Part shown: piece after piece, positions 32,046 to 44,173 of the stretch
How the letters are laid out: the number at the start of each line of letters is the position of its first letter
Numbering within the stretch: position 1 is the first letter of the stretch
Source of the DNA: Stereocaulon alpinum
Lineage: Eukaryota > Ascomycota > Lecanoromycetes > Lecanorales > Stereocaulaceae
NCBI GenBank assembly: GCA_018257865.1
Contig: JAEUBA010000003.1
Coordinates: forward strand, 620,001-684,000
Direction of reading: 5' to 3'
DNA: 64,000 bases
Position numbers and translations under genes: made by a program
The notes under the pieces: generated by a model
What the model was told of the DNA's origin: nothing
What the model saw: the letters and a program-made list of their open reading frames with translations, nothing else
The model's database searches: none

Positions 32046-33706
32046 CTTCTGCAACTTGTTGCCTTAGATGACCGGACTGGTGCAGCGAGCGGTACTTCTG
32101 GCTAATTTGTATTGAGTGTTGACCACACAGACTTGAGAGGCTCCTTTGAATGGTCCGCCGCTTTGGCGCACGCAACAAGCTCGAGATCTCAATGTAGCTT
32201 ATTAGCGCGAATTTGTAAACCTGAGAGGACATGAAAATCCAGGAAGGTCGAGTCTTTACTAAGACCGGTGGGGAGCGGCTCCTCGCTGTACAATCTGGCC
32301 GTCGCAGAGCTATGCGGTCCAATTGATGAGGCTCCAAGGTGTAGCTGATAAGCTCATGGAAGTTTGCAGACGTTGCAATTGCTGCCTCTGTGATGGGATA
32401 GTGGTCTGGACGGTTATTCACAATCGGGATGGAAATTGTGGGAATCAACATCCCTCGCTTCAAGATTCGCGCAGGAAGCTGATTTCCTGATTGAGCTAGC
32501 GCGAGAGCGCTAATACCTAACTCGAATTCCTCCGCACAAATGATTCTTTCTCTCTATCCTTCCAAGTTTTGAACAAGTGAGTAAACGTCTTACGACTGGA
32601 GAATGTGCAGTCGGGAGCTGACTCGTGACCCAGATGATGAAAGCCTAGAGTGTACCATATGAACGTTCTTCCTCCTGATCCGACGTCCAGCTCTCCCTTC
32701 GCCGGGCTCAAGTGGCTTCTCGTCGGTGACAGAGGAATGGTGAAATAGGCGTTCGGCACATACACCTTGTTACTTCACGGACGCGATGAAGGCATCTCTG
32801 ATACTCATACTTGGAAGGTGTTCTCTTCTCTACGTCACGCTGGCGCATATGGGCGGGTTTGGATATTCATCACTCACAAGAGATGGATACACTAGCATGT
32901 ACGTAAAGCAAGGATGGGGTTTAGTCAATCCGCAACGCATTTTGCTCGGCTCATTACAGGGGTGATCTCTCCTTCGATCACAACCGCAAGCGCACTAGAT
33001 GCTCAGCTCAAGCAGATACTGAGGACCACGATTGCTGAGCGGTAGATGGAGCGCGCTATCAACAATCTACCACTCTCCAGCTACTGGTGCTGGTCTTATC
33101 GCTGGGTGAATAGACGTAACAGTAGTGCAATATCGCTGGGCGCCCAATTCTAGGGTGCTCCTTTCCTACTACTTTGGAAATAATTATGGAGATACGAATC
33201 TCGCAACAGGCGACTTCACGGAGCTGCCAGGCTATTGGGCGAAGTCTTTTCTCATCGCTCAACGTATAACCCGGGTCGTCTGCTTCAATCTTCACAGTTG
33301 CTATTTGTAGACCACCTGTGCCAAGCATCGTCATCGTCCGGAGAGCTACACTGCCGATCCCCAAAAGCTGTACAGCCGCATGTTCTTGTTCCAACCTTCA
33401 CCGTAACGACAATTGATGCCCGAAACGAAAATCAGTGAGAGAATAGTGACGCGCACAGATCTAAGTCCTCTAGCCTAGAGCATTGCAAACTGGACGTTTT
33501 CCTATAAGCTTCAACACCTCGAGCCGGCCGAACTGAAGCCACACCATAAATAAATCCGGTTTACCAGGATGACCCCATCACTGGGGCTTTCACGATAGCA
33601 AGAGGTACAGCCTGCTATCCCTTGATATACTTGTTCGCCCTTGTTGGAGAGACCATAGCACGCAGCCTCGAACTCCCGCTCCATGTCTCGCCAACGCCCG
33701 CCTGGG
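32046..33706. other. divergent intergenic region, including possible synthetase leader at 31987-32232
   Basis: Between the synthetase (minus) and the AP180 gene (plus). The minus frame from ATG 32232 to about 31987 reads like a mitochondrial presequence. The rest (32240-33700) has only short unconvincing frames and no RNA gene. It must contain two promoters. Confidence 0.35.
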
Positions 33707-36020
33707 ATGTCCGGGTCCTTCGAGAAATCTGTCAAGGGTGGCACGAAGATTAAGGCGAGCTAAGAAATCCTACATATTATCAATGAAAACTACTGACGGC
33801 GGACAAATAGCTCGCCCCACCCAAAGCTAAATACGTTGAACATATCCTTATTGCAACCCATGCTGGAGAGGCGGGAGTCGCGGAGATATTCAGGACCCTA
33901 CAGAATCGCCTAAGGGACTCGACATGGACAATCGTTTTCAAGTCGCTCATCATAGTGCACCTGATGATAAGAGAGGGTGAGCCTAATGTGACGCTGAAAT
34001 ACGTCGCGGATTCACCGTCGAAGCTGGCTATAAGCAATTTCTCAGACGGTACGTCCAAGGAATACAGTATGGTCTCGGCGCGGGGACCGACTGAAAGTGG
34101 GTTATACACTTGTACAGGGTTGCGGGTTCTCCGCCCACCACATGGATGATGCGAGAAAACCTTGCTAATCGAGCTCGGGGGATTAGTACAAGTCCAAGGG
34201 ACCAACATCAGGCACTATTACACCTATATGCTGGCTCGAGCGAAGGCCTACAAAGATACTAGGATTGATTGGGTCAGAGAAGGCGTAGGACGGCTGAAGA
34301 GACAGACAGTAGATAAGGGCTTACTCAGGGAGACCGAAGCAGTGCAGAGTCAGATTTCGAAGTTGTTGCAATGTGATGTCAGTGATCTCTAGTACTTTGG
34401 CGTTTGCACAGTCTTGACCAGCTGGCTCACATACCTTGCTAGCTCTTGAGTGCCGAAGCCGAGAACGAGATCACGGTGTGCGCTTTCCGATTGCTGACGA
34501 TGGATCTTCTGGTTCTGTATGGAGTAATGAATGAGGGGACCATAAATGTGTTAGGTACGACTGATGTTAGTAAATATGCCCACAGAGGTGCTAATATAGC
34601 CATCCTAGAACATTACTTCGAGATGTCAAAGTATGATGCACAAAGGGCGCTCGGTATCTACAAGACTTTTACCAAGCAGACCAATAATGTCGTCGAATTT
34701 CTCAGCACAGCCAGGCAGTACGAGAATGCCACACGCCTTGAGATCCCGAAGCTCAAGCATGCACCGACTAGTCTGACTGCGTCGCTTGAAGAGTATTTGA
34801 ATGATCCAGACTTCGAGATCAACAGACGGCAATACCTGGCGCAACAAGAGGCGAAGAAGGGGAAGAAGGGTACCAGTAATGGTGCTGCAGAGTCTTCCAA
34901 CAACTTCAGCAAGTCCGCTGTGAACAAAGGGGCTTCAAGCCAGTCCTTCCCTGAAGGGAAGCCTGCGCAGACAGCCCCACCCAAAGCAGAGCCTAAAGGG
35001 CCCGCCCCAGATTTAATAGACTTCTTCGACTCGATCGAGCAAAATCAGCAACCTATGGCTGCAGTGTCCACGCAGCAACAGCAGGTGCCCAACTTTGGCG
35101 TTGGTCCCCATTATCAGCAGCAACAACAGTTGCAGCAAACAGGTGTTTTCCCACAACAGAACGGGTTCTTTGCACAGAATGGTCTGCAGCCTCAAACACA
35201 GAATGGGGGTAGCTTTGGCAATGCGAATCCCTTTGGTCAGCCCCAGCCACAACAGCCTGTGCAACAGAGTTTCACAGGAGCCGGGTTCGGTGGCTACGAT
35301 CAGCAACCGCAACCATTTCAGCAACAGGACGCTTTCTCGGTCATGCCACAGCAAAAGGCTACTCATTTTCCGCAGCAACAGCAGCCATTTAATACAGCAC
35401 AACAGTCTTTCAGTAGTGGGCAACAGCCTTTCAGTGCCACGCAACAGCCCATCAACACCGGCCAAACAAGCAATCCATTCCGACAGTCCATGATGCCTCA
35501 AGCTACTGGAGCGTCACTGCCCTCATACTCAAACACACCACCCTTACCCTCCTCGCCCCACAGTTACCAATCCACCAATCCTTTTGCCCGTCAAACTACT
35601 GGCCAAACCCAGAACAGTCCTTTTTCTACCCAATTCACAGGACAAGGTACGCCTTTCGCCTCACCACCACCGCAGCAACCACAGGGCACGCCGTTCACTT
35701 CACCACCTCCGCAGTCGCAACAGCAGCAACAGAGTGCTGTTCCGCCCCTTACGCCACACCGGACGGGCACGAATCCGTTCGCACGAAGCACTCCAACAGG
35801 CCAATCTCAATCCCCATTCACATCAGCTTCTCCACTAGTCGCAACTCCCACTGGAACGAACCCCTTTCGACAATCCACATTCGTAAACAATCAAACAGGG
35901 CAAGGCTGGCAGGCAGGTCAGGGAACGATGGGTGGATTCGAGCAGCTTGATACCGTACCTGTCTTCCCAAGGCCGGGACAGCAACCGCAACAACAGCAGC
36001 AGCAGAACGCTTGGTCCTGA
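33707..36020 (+). CDS. AP180/YAP1801-type ANTH-domain clathrin assembly protein
   Basis: Five exons (33707-33754, 33811-34048, 34187-34377, 34443-34554, 34609-36020) give 666 residues. The ANTH domain (~1-290) begins FEKSVKGGTKIK, giving the Lys-rich PI(4,5)P2 site with the following PPKAKYVEHI. It continues through STWTIVFKSLIIVHLMIREG, RHYYTYMLARAKAYKDT and HYFEMSKYDAQRAL. The unstructured tail is Gln-rich, with the clathrin/AP2-like DLIDFFDS and five NPF motifs for EH-domain partners (Pan1/Ede1). The protein recruits clathrin and the v-SNARE Snc1-type cargo at endocytic sites. The first intron has a GC donor (AAG|GCGAGC..AAATAG), required to keep the conserved join KIK|LAPPK. The others are GT-AG. 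Confidence 0.94.
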
Positions 36021-36310
36021 AGTATTTGTAATTGAGCCGATTTCTTCCTCGTACGCTGCAATTTGCATTTGAGCGGGCGTTCCATTGAAAAAAAAGGGGA
36101 TATGGAGAAGATGTAATATTCCTAGACATAGGTTCAGCGTAGTTTGACGAGCCAGGCGCCATAGAGCACAAAACTATTCTTATTTATTCATACATTCTGT
36201 GCCATACTCCATGCTATTGTCTCTGGCCAATGCGCTAACACCAAGTTCGGATACACAACCCCCAGAACGCCACGCTCATGCAACTAATATACATCGAACA
36301 TGCGTCTTTC

Positions 36311-37411
36311 CTACCACCCAAACCACCCACTAATCGTGTCCCCCGCCGTCCCTTTTCCTTCCTCTCTCCGCTTCTTCCTCCCCTCTTCTACTTGTTTTAC
36401 CTGCTCGCTCATCTCCCCTACAGCCTGCGCTTCCATCTGTACCCCCCTCTCCTCGACCTCTCTTTCCACCGGCGTCAGATCTTTTAACCTCTCTCTTAGC
36501 GCTTGTTGCGCTTGGGGCGTCAGGACGGATTGCGTTGCTGGTTGTAGACGTGGGAGCTCTTGCAATTTCTTATCTTTTGCCGTTTTGGAGGCGCCGAGTG
36601 AGGGAGGTATAGCAGGCTCGAATGTAGGTGGGGAGGTATCTGCCGATGACGAGGGTGAGACGCCTGCTGAGTCGGAGGAAAGTATAGGAGCGAATGTTGG
36701 CGCTGGGAGACCGGCTGCTTTTGCTTCTTCGGTGGCTTTTTCTTGCGCAAGCATGCGGTGGTAGAGTGTGTCTGCGTGCATTTGGATCGATTCGTCGACT
36801 TCGGGGGGTCGGTCGTAGGTTGATAGGTAGCCGAGTGCTTTTAGAAACCTCTATACATATTCATCAGCAACCATTTTTGCAGAACCAGCATCCCCATTCT
36901 GATAGAGAATTCGATGTACCGATTGCATGATATAACACCTCTCAAACGCCCTACTCTCCTTCCTACACATCATTATCCGTTCCGTCCATTTCCCATGCTC
37001 ATAGCAATCATTCAGCCGTATCTGCTCTTCCACACAATTTTCCACTGCCGCGCGCCCGATTTGTGCTTTCCGCTCTTTGTAGCCTTCGAGCACGTCTGCG
37101 AGGCGTTCTTGGTCAGATTTGGTTTCGTTTTCTATGGCGGAGAGGGGACGGTAGGTGGACCATATGTGCGCGAAGCGGCCATCTTGGTAAAGGGATTCGG
37201 AGGGGACTTTAGGAGCTGAAGCTGTAGGTTCGGAGGTAGTTGGAGCCTTTTCCGCTGGTGAGGCCTGCGGTGGGGGTGAAGGTGCTGGTGCGGGTTTGTA
37301 TTTCACTGGGGACTCTTTGGAGAGAAAGTCGCGGAGGGAGGGGTCGAGGTCGCGGAGAGGGTCACTGTCGGCATTATTTGGAGAGTCGGATTTGCCCCAA
37401 AACCATCCCAT
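36311..37411 (-). CDS. twin CX9C (CHCH-like) protein, probably mitochondrial
   Basis: Exons 37411-36920 and 36850-36311 joined by a 69-nt intron (GTACAT..GTATAG) give 343 residues. An apparent in-frame stop at the exon border is intronic. It starts MGWFWGKSDS, followed by a Pro/Ala-rich linker. Then come two Cys-x9-Cys pairs, in ENCVEEQIRLNDCYEHG and MMCRKESRAFERCYIMQS, the disulphide signature of Mia40-imported intermembrane-space proteins. After the conserved RFLKALGYLSTYDRPPEVDE the C-terminus is long, charged and probably disordered with a final amphipathic GWFGW. I do not know a named orthologue, and the length is well above that of classic CHCH proteins. It is divergent from the kinetochore gene across 203 bp. 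Confidence 0.82.
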
Positions 37412-37614
37412 TGTGAATCTTAGAGCGCGCAGATAATGTGCCTTCAATGGCTAGCAAGGCCTGTCAATAGCGGAACTTGAGGGCGGAGGTTTCATGCCAA
37501 GACTTTGCCAAGCCGGCAACAGCTACCTTAGGCACGTCCCGGCAAAAGCGATTGCAGCGCGCCGTATCTCCAGAAGCTATTTACCTTGAATGCAAGGCGC
37601 CGCTCCAATCCACA
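37412..37614. promoter_or_regulatory. short divergent promoter
   Basis: 203 bp between start codons of the twin CX9C gene (minus) and the Ame1/CENP-U-like gene (plus), so both promoters overlap here. No individual site is claimed. Confidence 0.5.
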
Positions 37615-39757
37615 ATGGCTCCCAGTAAGTCGAATATGACTCTTGTTCGATTACCGCTGTTAACGGGTTGTAGAACGAGAAGAGCGCCTGTTGATGCGCC
37701 AGCGAGGAGCAGCGTGAGCTTTGCAACAGCCCCTTCGTAACACACCACTTACTTATCGCAATAGCACGCGTCAGATTAAGAATACTGGCTTCGACCTTGT
37801 CCTTCCCGGTGAGGAGCATGCCTTCCTCCAGCCTCGGAAGTCAGGACGGTCGCGCAAGACCCCACAGCCAGAGCTCTTCCCTCAACGGTCCTCGCGCCGA
37901 ACTCCTGCGCCAGACGAGCTGCTACCACAGCGGTCTACGAGACGGACGCCTGCTCCAGATGACTTGCCGCCACAGCGCTCATCGCGGCGAACGCCTGCGA
38001 CAGGAACTGTTACCAAGCGGGGACGAGCCGCGAAGGCACCAGGTGCAGTGGAAGAGATAGCTGAAGAGTTGCCAGAGGCTCAAGCTACACATGATGCTGG
38101 AGAAGGCGTTGCTATGAAGAAGAGAAAGGTTAGCCGGACTCAAAAGCCAACGAAAGCATCGACAACCCAGGGAGGACCAGAAGTGCAGATCTCAGATTCG
38201 CAGCCTGCTGAGCAAGACCTCAGCGCGCAAGCCAGTAGGGGAACGAAAAAGCGAAAGAAGCGGAAATCTATTGGACAGCATTCTATGAGGACCAAAGCGA
38301 AGACAATGGAGAGTCCCATACAACATGCACGCCAACCGCAGAAAAAGGCGCCCATGTCGAACCCAGCCCAGCCCGTGGAATCGTTCTATTCTCCCGGTAA
38401 ACAACTACAGCAAGAGACGGAGGACGTCGTCGCATCTATCGAAGAGATTGAGCAATCGCAGCTCATCGGAACAGGCGCGACTTCCATTGTGGAAGCCGAG
38501 GATGCAGGGCAGGATCCGGAGAGGATGATTGGTAAGGTGAGACCAAAGACTGGCAAGAGGAAAAGGAATACTGTGCTTGCGCAGCCAAGGAAACGTACTA
38601 AGCCGAGTCCTCCACAAGGAAACCGGGTTCTTAAGGCCATAGGAGGAGAGCCTACGGCGGGTCCTGACCCTGACGTGCTCCCAACGTCGCATAGAAACGA
38701 TGGGATTGAGGTTGATTCTGCGGATGTAGGCATCGCCGAGCAAGAGTCTTCACTGGACGATATTGAGCAGGAAGCGAAGCCCAAAGTTCGGAGAAGGAAG
38801 CGGAAGTCGATTGGCCAGCAGCGACCGAAGAGGAAGCCTACAGACCTTGCTACTCCGGCTAGAGCAACAGACAATAGAAAGTCTATCGCGAAGTCGTCTG
38901 CACCGGTTGAACGTAAGCAAGCAAGGACCTCCAAAGCAACTCGTGCCGGTCGCAAGATTAGAAGATCACCTGAACCGCTCGAAAATGAGTCTGAAGGCGA
39001 AAGAGAGGTCTCAGATGCTGAAGAGGCTGAGCTAGAGGTCTCTCAACCCAAATCAAGACGTGGTCAGCCAAAGAAGCCTGTTGCGTCTCAACCACGCCAA
39101 AAAGCAACAACTACGAAATCTATTAAGCTTCGAACTCACAACTCCAAACCACGCCCCAAGCCAACCAGAGCCAGCTCTCCTAAACTCCGCAACCCGCCCA
39201 AGAACTCCATCCCAATAACCGTCTACGGCCCACCGTCCCCCGCCTCCACGGCCTCAAATTCCGACGTCTTCGACGATCCGCTCACCACCACTGCTGCACC
39301 CCCACCTCCAACAAGAACTATCAATGCAGCCGATGTCCTCTCCCAAATCTGCCGCGAAATGATCGGCAAAACAGCCGCATCCCTCGCCGAAAGAGCCAAC
39401 GAAGACCCCACAAGGAGGGGTGAATGGAAGCGCAAGAGAAGGACTGTGGAAATGTATCAAGAGGAGCTTGAAGCTAGATTACTGCAATTGACAAGAGTTG
39501 TAAATACGAACACCTCGCTGAATGTGCAGGTGAGAGCGGCTGCGAAAGAGGAGAGAGCACTGAAGAAAGAGATCAAGGAATTGGAGGAAGAGACGGAGAT
39601 AGCGAAGCTGAGAAAGGAGGAAGTGCTCAAGGCGAAGAAGGCTAGAGATCTTGAGGAGCTTTTGAGTGGGATTGCGGGGGCTGTGAAGAGGGGGTGGGAG
39701 TTGCAGAAGAGGGAGGAGGGGGATGCTGTTGCCGGGGTGGTGGATGTAGAGGGTTGA
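37615..39757 (+). CDS. inner kinetochore Ame1/CENP-U-like protein
   Basis: Exons 37615-37624, 37674-37713 and 37765-39757 give 680 residues. The first coding exon is only 10 nt. The N-terminus EERLLMRQRGAATRQ resembles the short Arg-rich Mtw1/Mis12-binding motif of Ame1. A long disordered basic region follows with repeated PQRSSRRTPAP units (~35-75) and two KRKSIGQ segments. The C-terminus (~540-680) is the helical/coiled-coil domain beginning NAADVLSQICREMIGKT and running through LEARLLQLTRVVNTN into a heptad-like KKEIKELEEETEIAKL stretch. This order fits CENP-U in the COMA complex, which links CENP-A chromatin to the outer kinetochore. The assignment is from pattern only, and another coiled-coil nuclear protein is possible. 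Confidence 0.68.
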
Positions 39758-41794
39758 TTGCATCGGTGATTGGTGGCTTTCCGATCACGGAAAGCTTGGA
39801 AGTTGTACAGAGGTTACGAGCAGCGCTACGTTGATGTGGTGTTGTTGACCGCACGATTCTTTGGATGGACGAATGATACCCGTGGAGTTGGGAGTGGTGC
39901 TTTACGATCTCACGAGAAGCAATGATGTTGGAACATGCAGCTATTGTATAGCACAGACAGCTAGCATTTATTGGAAGCTGGAAGGAGAGCTGCGAACCGC
40001 GGGCTCACACATGGGCACTACCAGGTACGATGAAGCTGATCAATGAGAACGAATCCTGAAACGTGTCTGCCATTGCCACGTACGTGGTACAATTCGGCTG
40101 TAAATTAAAACCACTGCGTTGATGGGAAATTCTAAGGAATCGGCCTTCGCATTGGACTGGTATCAGAACTATGACTTGGGCAGTTTGGGCCATCAATTTC
40201 CATCAAGGCATAGTCTAGCGAAGGTTTAGGGCCACCTCGGATGATGTAACAGTGGTCTTCGAAAAATCAACGTCGCCCAAGGCTTGCATGGTTTGCAGAA
40301 TGTCCCGAACGATGGATGTGCGAGGCTGGATACCTGAACTATCCATTATTAGCATTTATTGTTGATGCTGGCGCACGACATCGTTTCACAGAGGGTGGAG
40401 GTAAGCACAGCTGAAATTATTCTACTGATATTGCACGCTTAGGCTGTGACTGCCAATCGTTAACAATCGGCATACAAACAGAACGTGCGGACTACGGTTG
40501 TGTGATCGACACTCCTGCAGGAGAAGAGGCTGGGTGAGGCTCATCGCGCGACATAGAAACGCTGAATCGTACGCTCTTAACAACAACACTGTGTCCTGAG
40601 CATATCGAGGAACAATAATTCCTGTGCGTGACTTCAACATGCACAAGTAAGATGGAATAGGAGAGCTCTCCGAGCTGGTCCCCTGTGTTCACTGATGATT
40701 CATTCATCAGTGAAATCCTGGAGCCATGGTACTCCAAGGTGATGGTCCGCAAATTCCACTTCAGGCATTTCAAATCAGCTTCAATGTCAAACGTCACAAT
40801 GAGTCCAATTCCTGGAATCAAGCGATCGATCTCGATGAAGCCCACGCACTATGTCATTACTTGAGCTGTTGTACGGGCCTAGGATGATCCTGCATCGCAA
40901 AACCTTGGGCGATATGCTTCCGTCCAAATGCAATGCGATATCCGGCGTATCACGGACCTGCTCAAGGAGGGGCTTCCCAGAGACGAAGTCAAATGACAGC
41001 TCAGTCCTCAGACGAATGTTACGATGTTGGATGTCCATAAGAATGAGGAGATCCAAGCGTCCATAGAGCCTGCTGCTCAGTTGCTCCTAATGCTAACGAC
41101 CGGGCACATCAAACCTGGCTTTTCTGGATGTAAAGAACTGGGTTGGGAGCGAGGCTCAATGGAGGCGTTTGTTCCGAGCCATTTCAGTCATCCGCGGAGA
41201 CTTGGTCGCCAGCATCAAAAAATTGAAGAGTACCGAACGAAATTGTGACTGGTGCCGACTGGCTAAAACCTGCCAAGCTTGAGCACATGCTCTTCAAGGA
41301 CTACCTTAGCTTCAATATTAGCGCGTTCTGTGCTGTTTGCCTTGCAGAAAGAATCGTCGATATCCGCCAAGAAATGCGGGCATGATGCAAGCGGTGTCCT
41401 GGATGTATTACCATCCTATCATGACAAGCCATCAGGCAACGTTATCTCCAAGGATTGAACCACACTCAATGCAATTTTCAGTGACGACCGAATGGCGCTT
41501 CTCGACCGAGTTTTACCAGAGAAATGCTTCGCTACTGGGCTGCTGACTAGTATAGAAAGTGCCCTTTCTTCTGATTACCGATGCCTTCCTTCCTCATTGA
41601 AAGAAGTAATATAAGAGAGCTGATTAGGAAATCTCCAAGTCTGACTCTTGATGCACATTTTCTAATGAATGTTCTCTGACTGCTATCTGACCTCATGTTC
41701 ATGTGCATTTGAGTGCATTGTGCAGCTCACTAGCTGTACGAATCTTGCAGTGCATGCTAACATCAGCTTCGAGTCCCACCTTTTAGCCATCAAG
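39758..41794. other. gene-poor stretch with a possible gene remnant (40492-41056, minus)
   Basis: No intact gene is supported. Two overlapping minus frames look protein-like: 41056-40787 (LRTELSFDFVSGKPLLEQVRD) and 40845-40492 (FIEIDRLIPGIGLIVTFDIE). They could be one gene broken by a frameshift near 40840, since no GT..AG intron joins them. I recognise no family. The remaining sequence has nothing notable. Confidence 0.3.
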
Positions 41795-43808
41795 ATGGAG
41801 AAACAGCCAGTGGATCTTGCCTTCATCAATCTAAGCGAACCAAAGCAGGGCAGAGATGAGGATCTGCGGAAGCTTGTTCGCTCTAATGCCGTACGTAGCT
41901 ACCGGCGGAAGCAGCAGCAAGAGCAAGAAGCAGTCAGTGTCCACATGGAGAACGGTCTCAGCACAGCACCACCATAAGACAAGGATCATCCACGCTTGTT
42001 ACCCGATGCACCCGAGCAGCTAGAGCCTAGTTAGCTTTCGCAGCCTTGCAATGTCCACGGTCCTTGGCCAGAAGATTGGAAACATGAGCTTGTTCGAGGC
42101 TCAGAAATTTCTATTACCATACGCACAATCTCTAGTGAGAGGAGGGAAAGAAGACAATGCTCACGCCTCTACATGGCCCCAGTTGGCATTGAGCTCTAGG
42201 GTGCTAGTAGGACATAGTCTAAATGACCCTTTCGGTTCTTCCCGCTATAATAGCTACGTCGTCAACCACTGTGAGAAATGAGCACTTTCCGCTTCAATCG
42301 ATACGTGCCACTCTCACTTTCTCGTGGCTAATATCCAGCCACAACAGTCGTGTCTGTGGTGACGAAGAATTGCCTACTTATCGACCCTGGATGAGGCCGG
42401 AATCCCCTCACGAAAGTATGGGTCCCGTACGCGATGACAGACCCTGTTCTCTTCCTAGCCACTCTCAACTTCGCTGCTGCGCATCTCGATATGCTTCGAG
42501 GGACACACAGCAATCCCAGAACCCTCTCTCACAAAATTGTATTAATTCGCGGCATCAATGCCAGACTACAGCCATCCACTGGAATGGTTTCCAATACTAC
42601 CATTGGAGCTGTTGCGATGCTCGCGGCAGTGGAGGTATGGTCGACTCATTACAACGGGATACAAGGGACAAACGTACCGCTGATGGATTGGCCTCAGAGT
42701 AACAGTGGAAACTGCCAAGACCTCCGCATCCACATGACTGCGCTGGCTCGAATGGTGAAATTAAGAGGCGGCTTGCAACGACTCGGCTGGAGCGGAGTAC
42801 TCCATGTGATCCAACATGATAATACGCTTCTTCACAATGGTTCTAAGGCTAACCAAAGCCACTGATCTTCTATCTTTTCACAAGGCAAGATCTTACGTCA
42901 TCAGCAACGATGGTCTCACCTCCTGATTTTCCGTGTACGCCGTGCAGCCTAGTCATCAATGACGACTTGCTAGATTCGAGGATTAGTCAGATCAACATCT
43001 ACGTGAGCAATACAGCCGAGCTCTGTGCAGAGTTGGCAATTCTCTTTCAAAGCATGCGCTACCTCGCCAACACATTGGGTTCTTGGGGCCACTCCAGCAC
43101 GATGAATGATTCAATGTCCTTCAGCAAACAGCGCTCCACCCTCGAATACCGCCTACTTCCATGGAAATCTGAAAACCAAGAGCTGAGATGCGGAACCTTG
43201 ACTGGGTCCTCGAAGCCTGCCGCATCTCAGCCCTTATCTTCGTCAATTGTGTCCTCCACCAGTTCGAACCCGTCTACGCAATCCTACAAGATCTAGAATG
43301 ACAACTGCTTGACCTCGCAGCGGAGTCAAAGGGCAGGGCCCTCCAAGATCTTGGTCCACTAAGGCGTGGCACTATGACCTGGATCCTGTTCATGGGAGGC
43401 ATTCTATCCCTCAACGGTGCCAAAGAAGAATTATTCGCTGAACGTATAGCCAATGCTACGCACCATGAAGCTGTGAAGAGCTGGGCTGATGGAGTGTTGT
43501 GGCTCAAAAACATCGCTTGGGTTGATAGTCTGCGCACGCCAGTGTTTGTTTCGGTATGGAGCCATACTCTGACTATTGCTGGAAAGGTGCCCGAAGGAAC
43601 GAGGTGTGTACGGTCCCACTCCATCGCTGCCTCTCCTGTTGATACAATCCTATGTCTTGGTGTACCCGTAGAATACCACTTGCTACCCTTCACACACGCA
43701 TGGAATGCAAAAGAGGTCCTCCACAGTAGTGGGTTCGCAGGATACGAGCCAGGGCTGCTAATAACAGACAACGCCATAGCCTGCTTTGCGTGTCAATGCC
43801 TTGCCTGA
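41795..43808 (+). pseudogene. fungal-specific transcription factor-like gene (PF11951 type), disrupted
   Basis: ATG at 41795 begins the family N-terminus (LAFINLSEPKQGRDED, then RKLVRSNAVRSYRRKQ), a form lacking a Zn2Cys6 cluster. Later conserved blocks are LNDPFGSSR, the stretch VWVPYAMTDPVLFLATLNF, LRIHMTALARMVKLRGGL, EACRISALIFVN and TMT-WILFMGG. TGA codons interrupt conserved segments at 42392-42394 (between IDPG and GRNPLT) and at 43299-43301 (between LQDLE and QLLDL). Neither lies near a usable splice pair. A frameshift lies near 43180 between the RLLPW and AEMRNLDWV blocks. Introns such as 42635-42697 remain recognisable. Both TGA could derive from CGA. I read this as a decayed regulator gene. 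The exon 1/2 border is not certain. Confidence 0.7.
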
Positions 43809-44173
43809 CGCGGTCCCAGAAGCTGAGCACCGACTTTGCCCATCTCATCGACACTCATCGCAACTATTTTGACTGTTGCAAAATGAGAGGAGTCCTGCCA
43901 ATCCGTTATCGTGATGCGTCCATGTGCCTTTCAATCTGAGCCAGACGTCTTTTATAACAACTCACTTGCTAACATTCGTGTAGAGCCCTTTTAAATACAC
44001 CACCTTTCCGCTCTGAGAGTATAGCGTCGGTGGGTCGTCCATGACAATTCATGAGAACATCTTACACTATCCGTCAAGATATCAACAACTAGTCCAATTT
44101 CATGGTCTTCTGCGAGACATTTTCCAAATCAAGCCGCACCCATCATCTCTATAATGCTTTGTCTCCCCCATCG
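43809..44173. other. intergenic, no gene supported
   Basis: Between the convergent transcription-factor pseudogene and oxidoreductase gene. Nothing recognisable. Confidence 0.4.

Noticed and set aside
36851..36853. In-frame TAG splitting the twin CX9C gene in two
   Set aside because: It is part of the GTATAG acceptor of a canonical intron (36851-36919). The join MQS|RFLKALGY is the expected conserved one.
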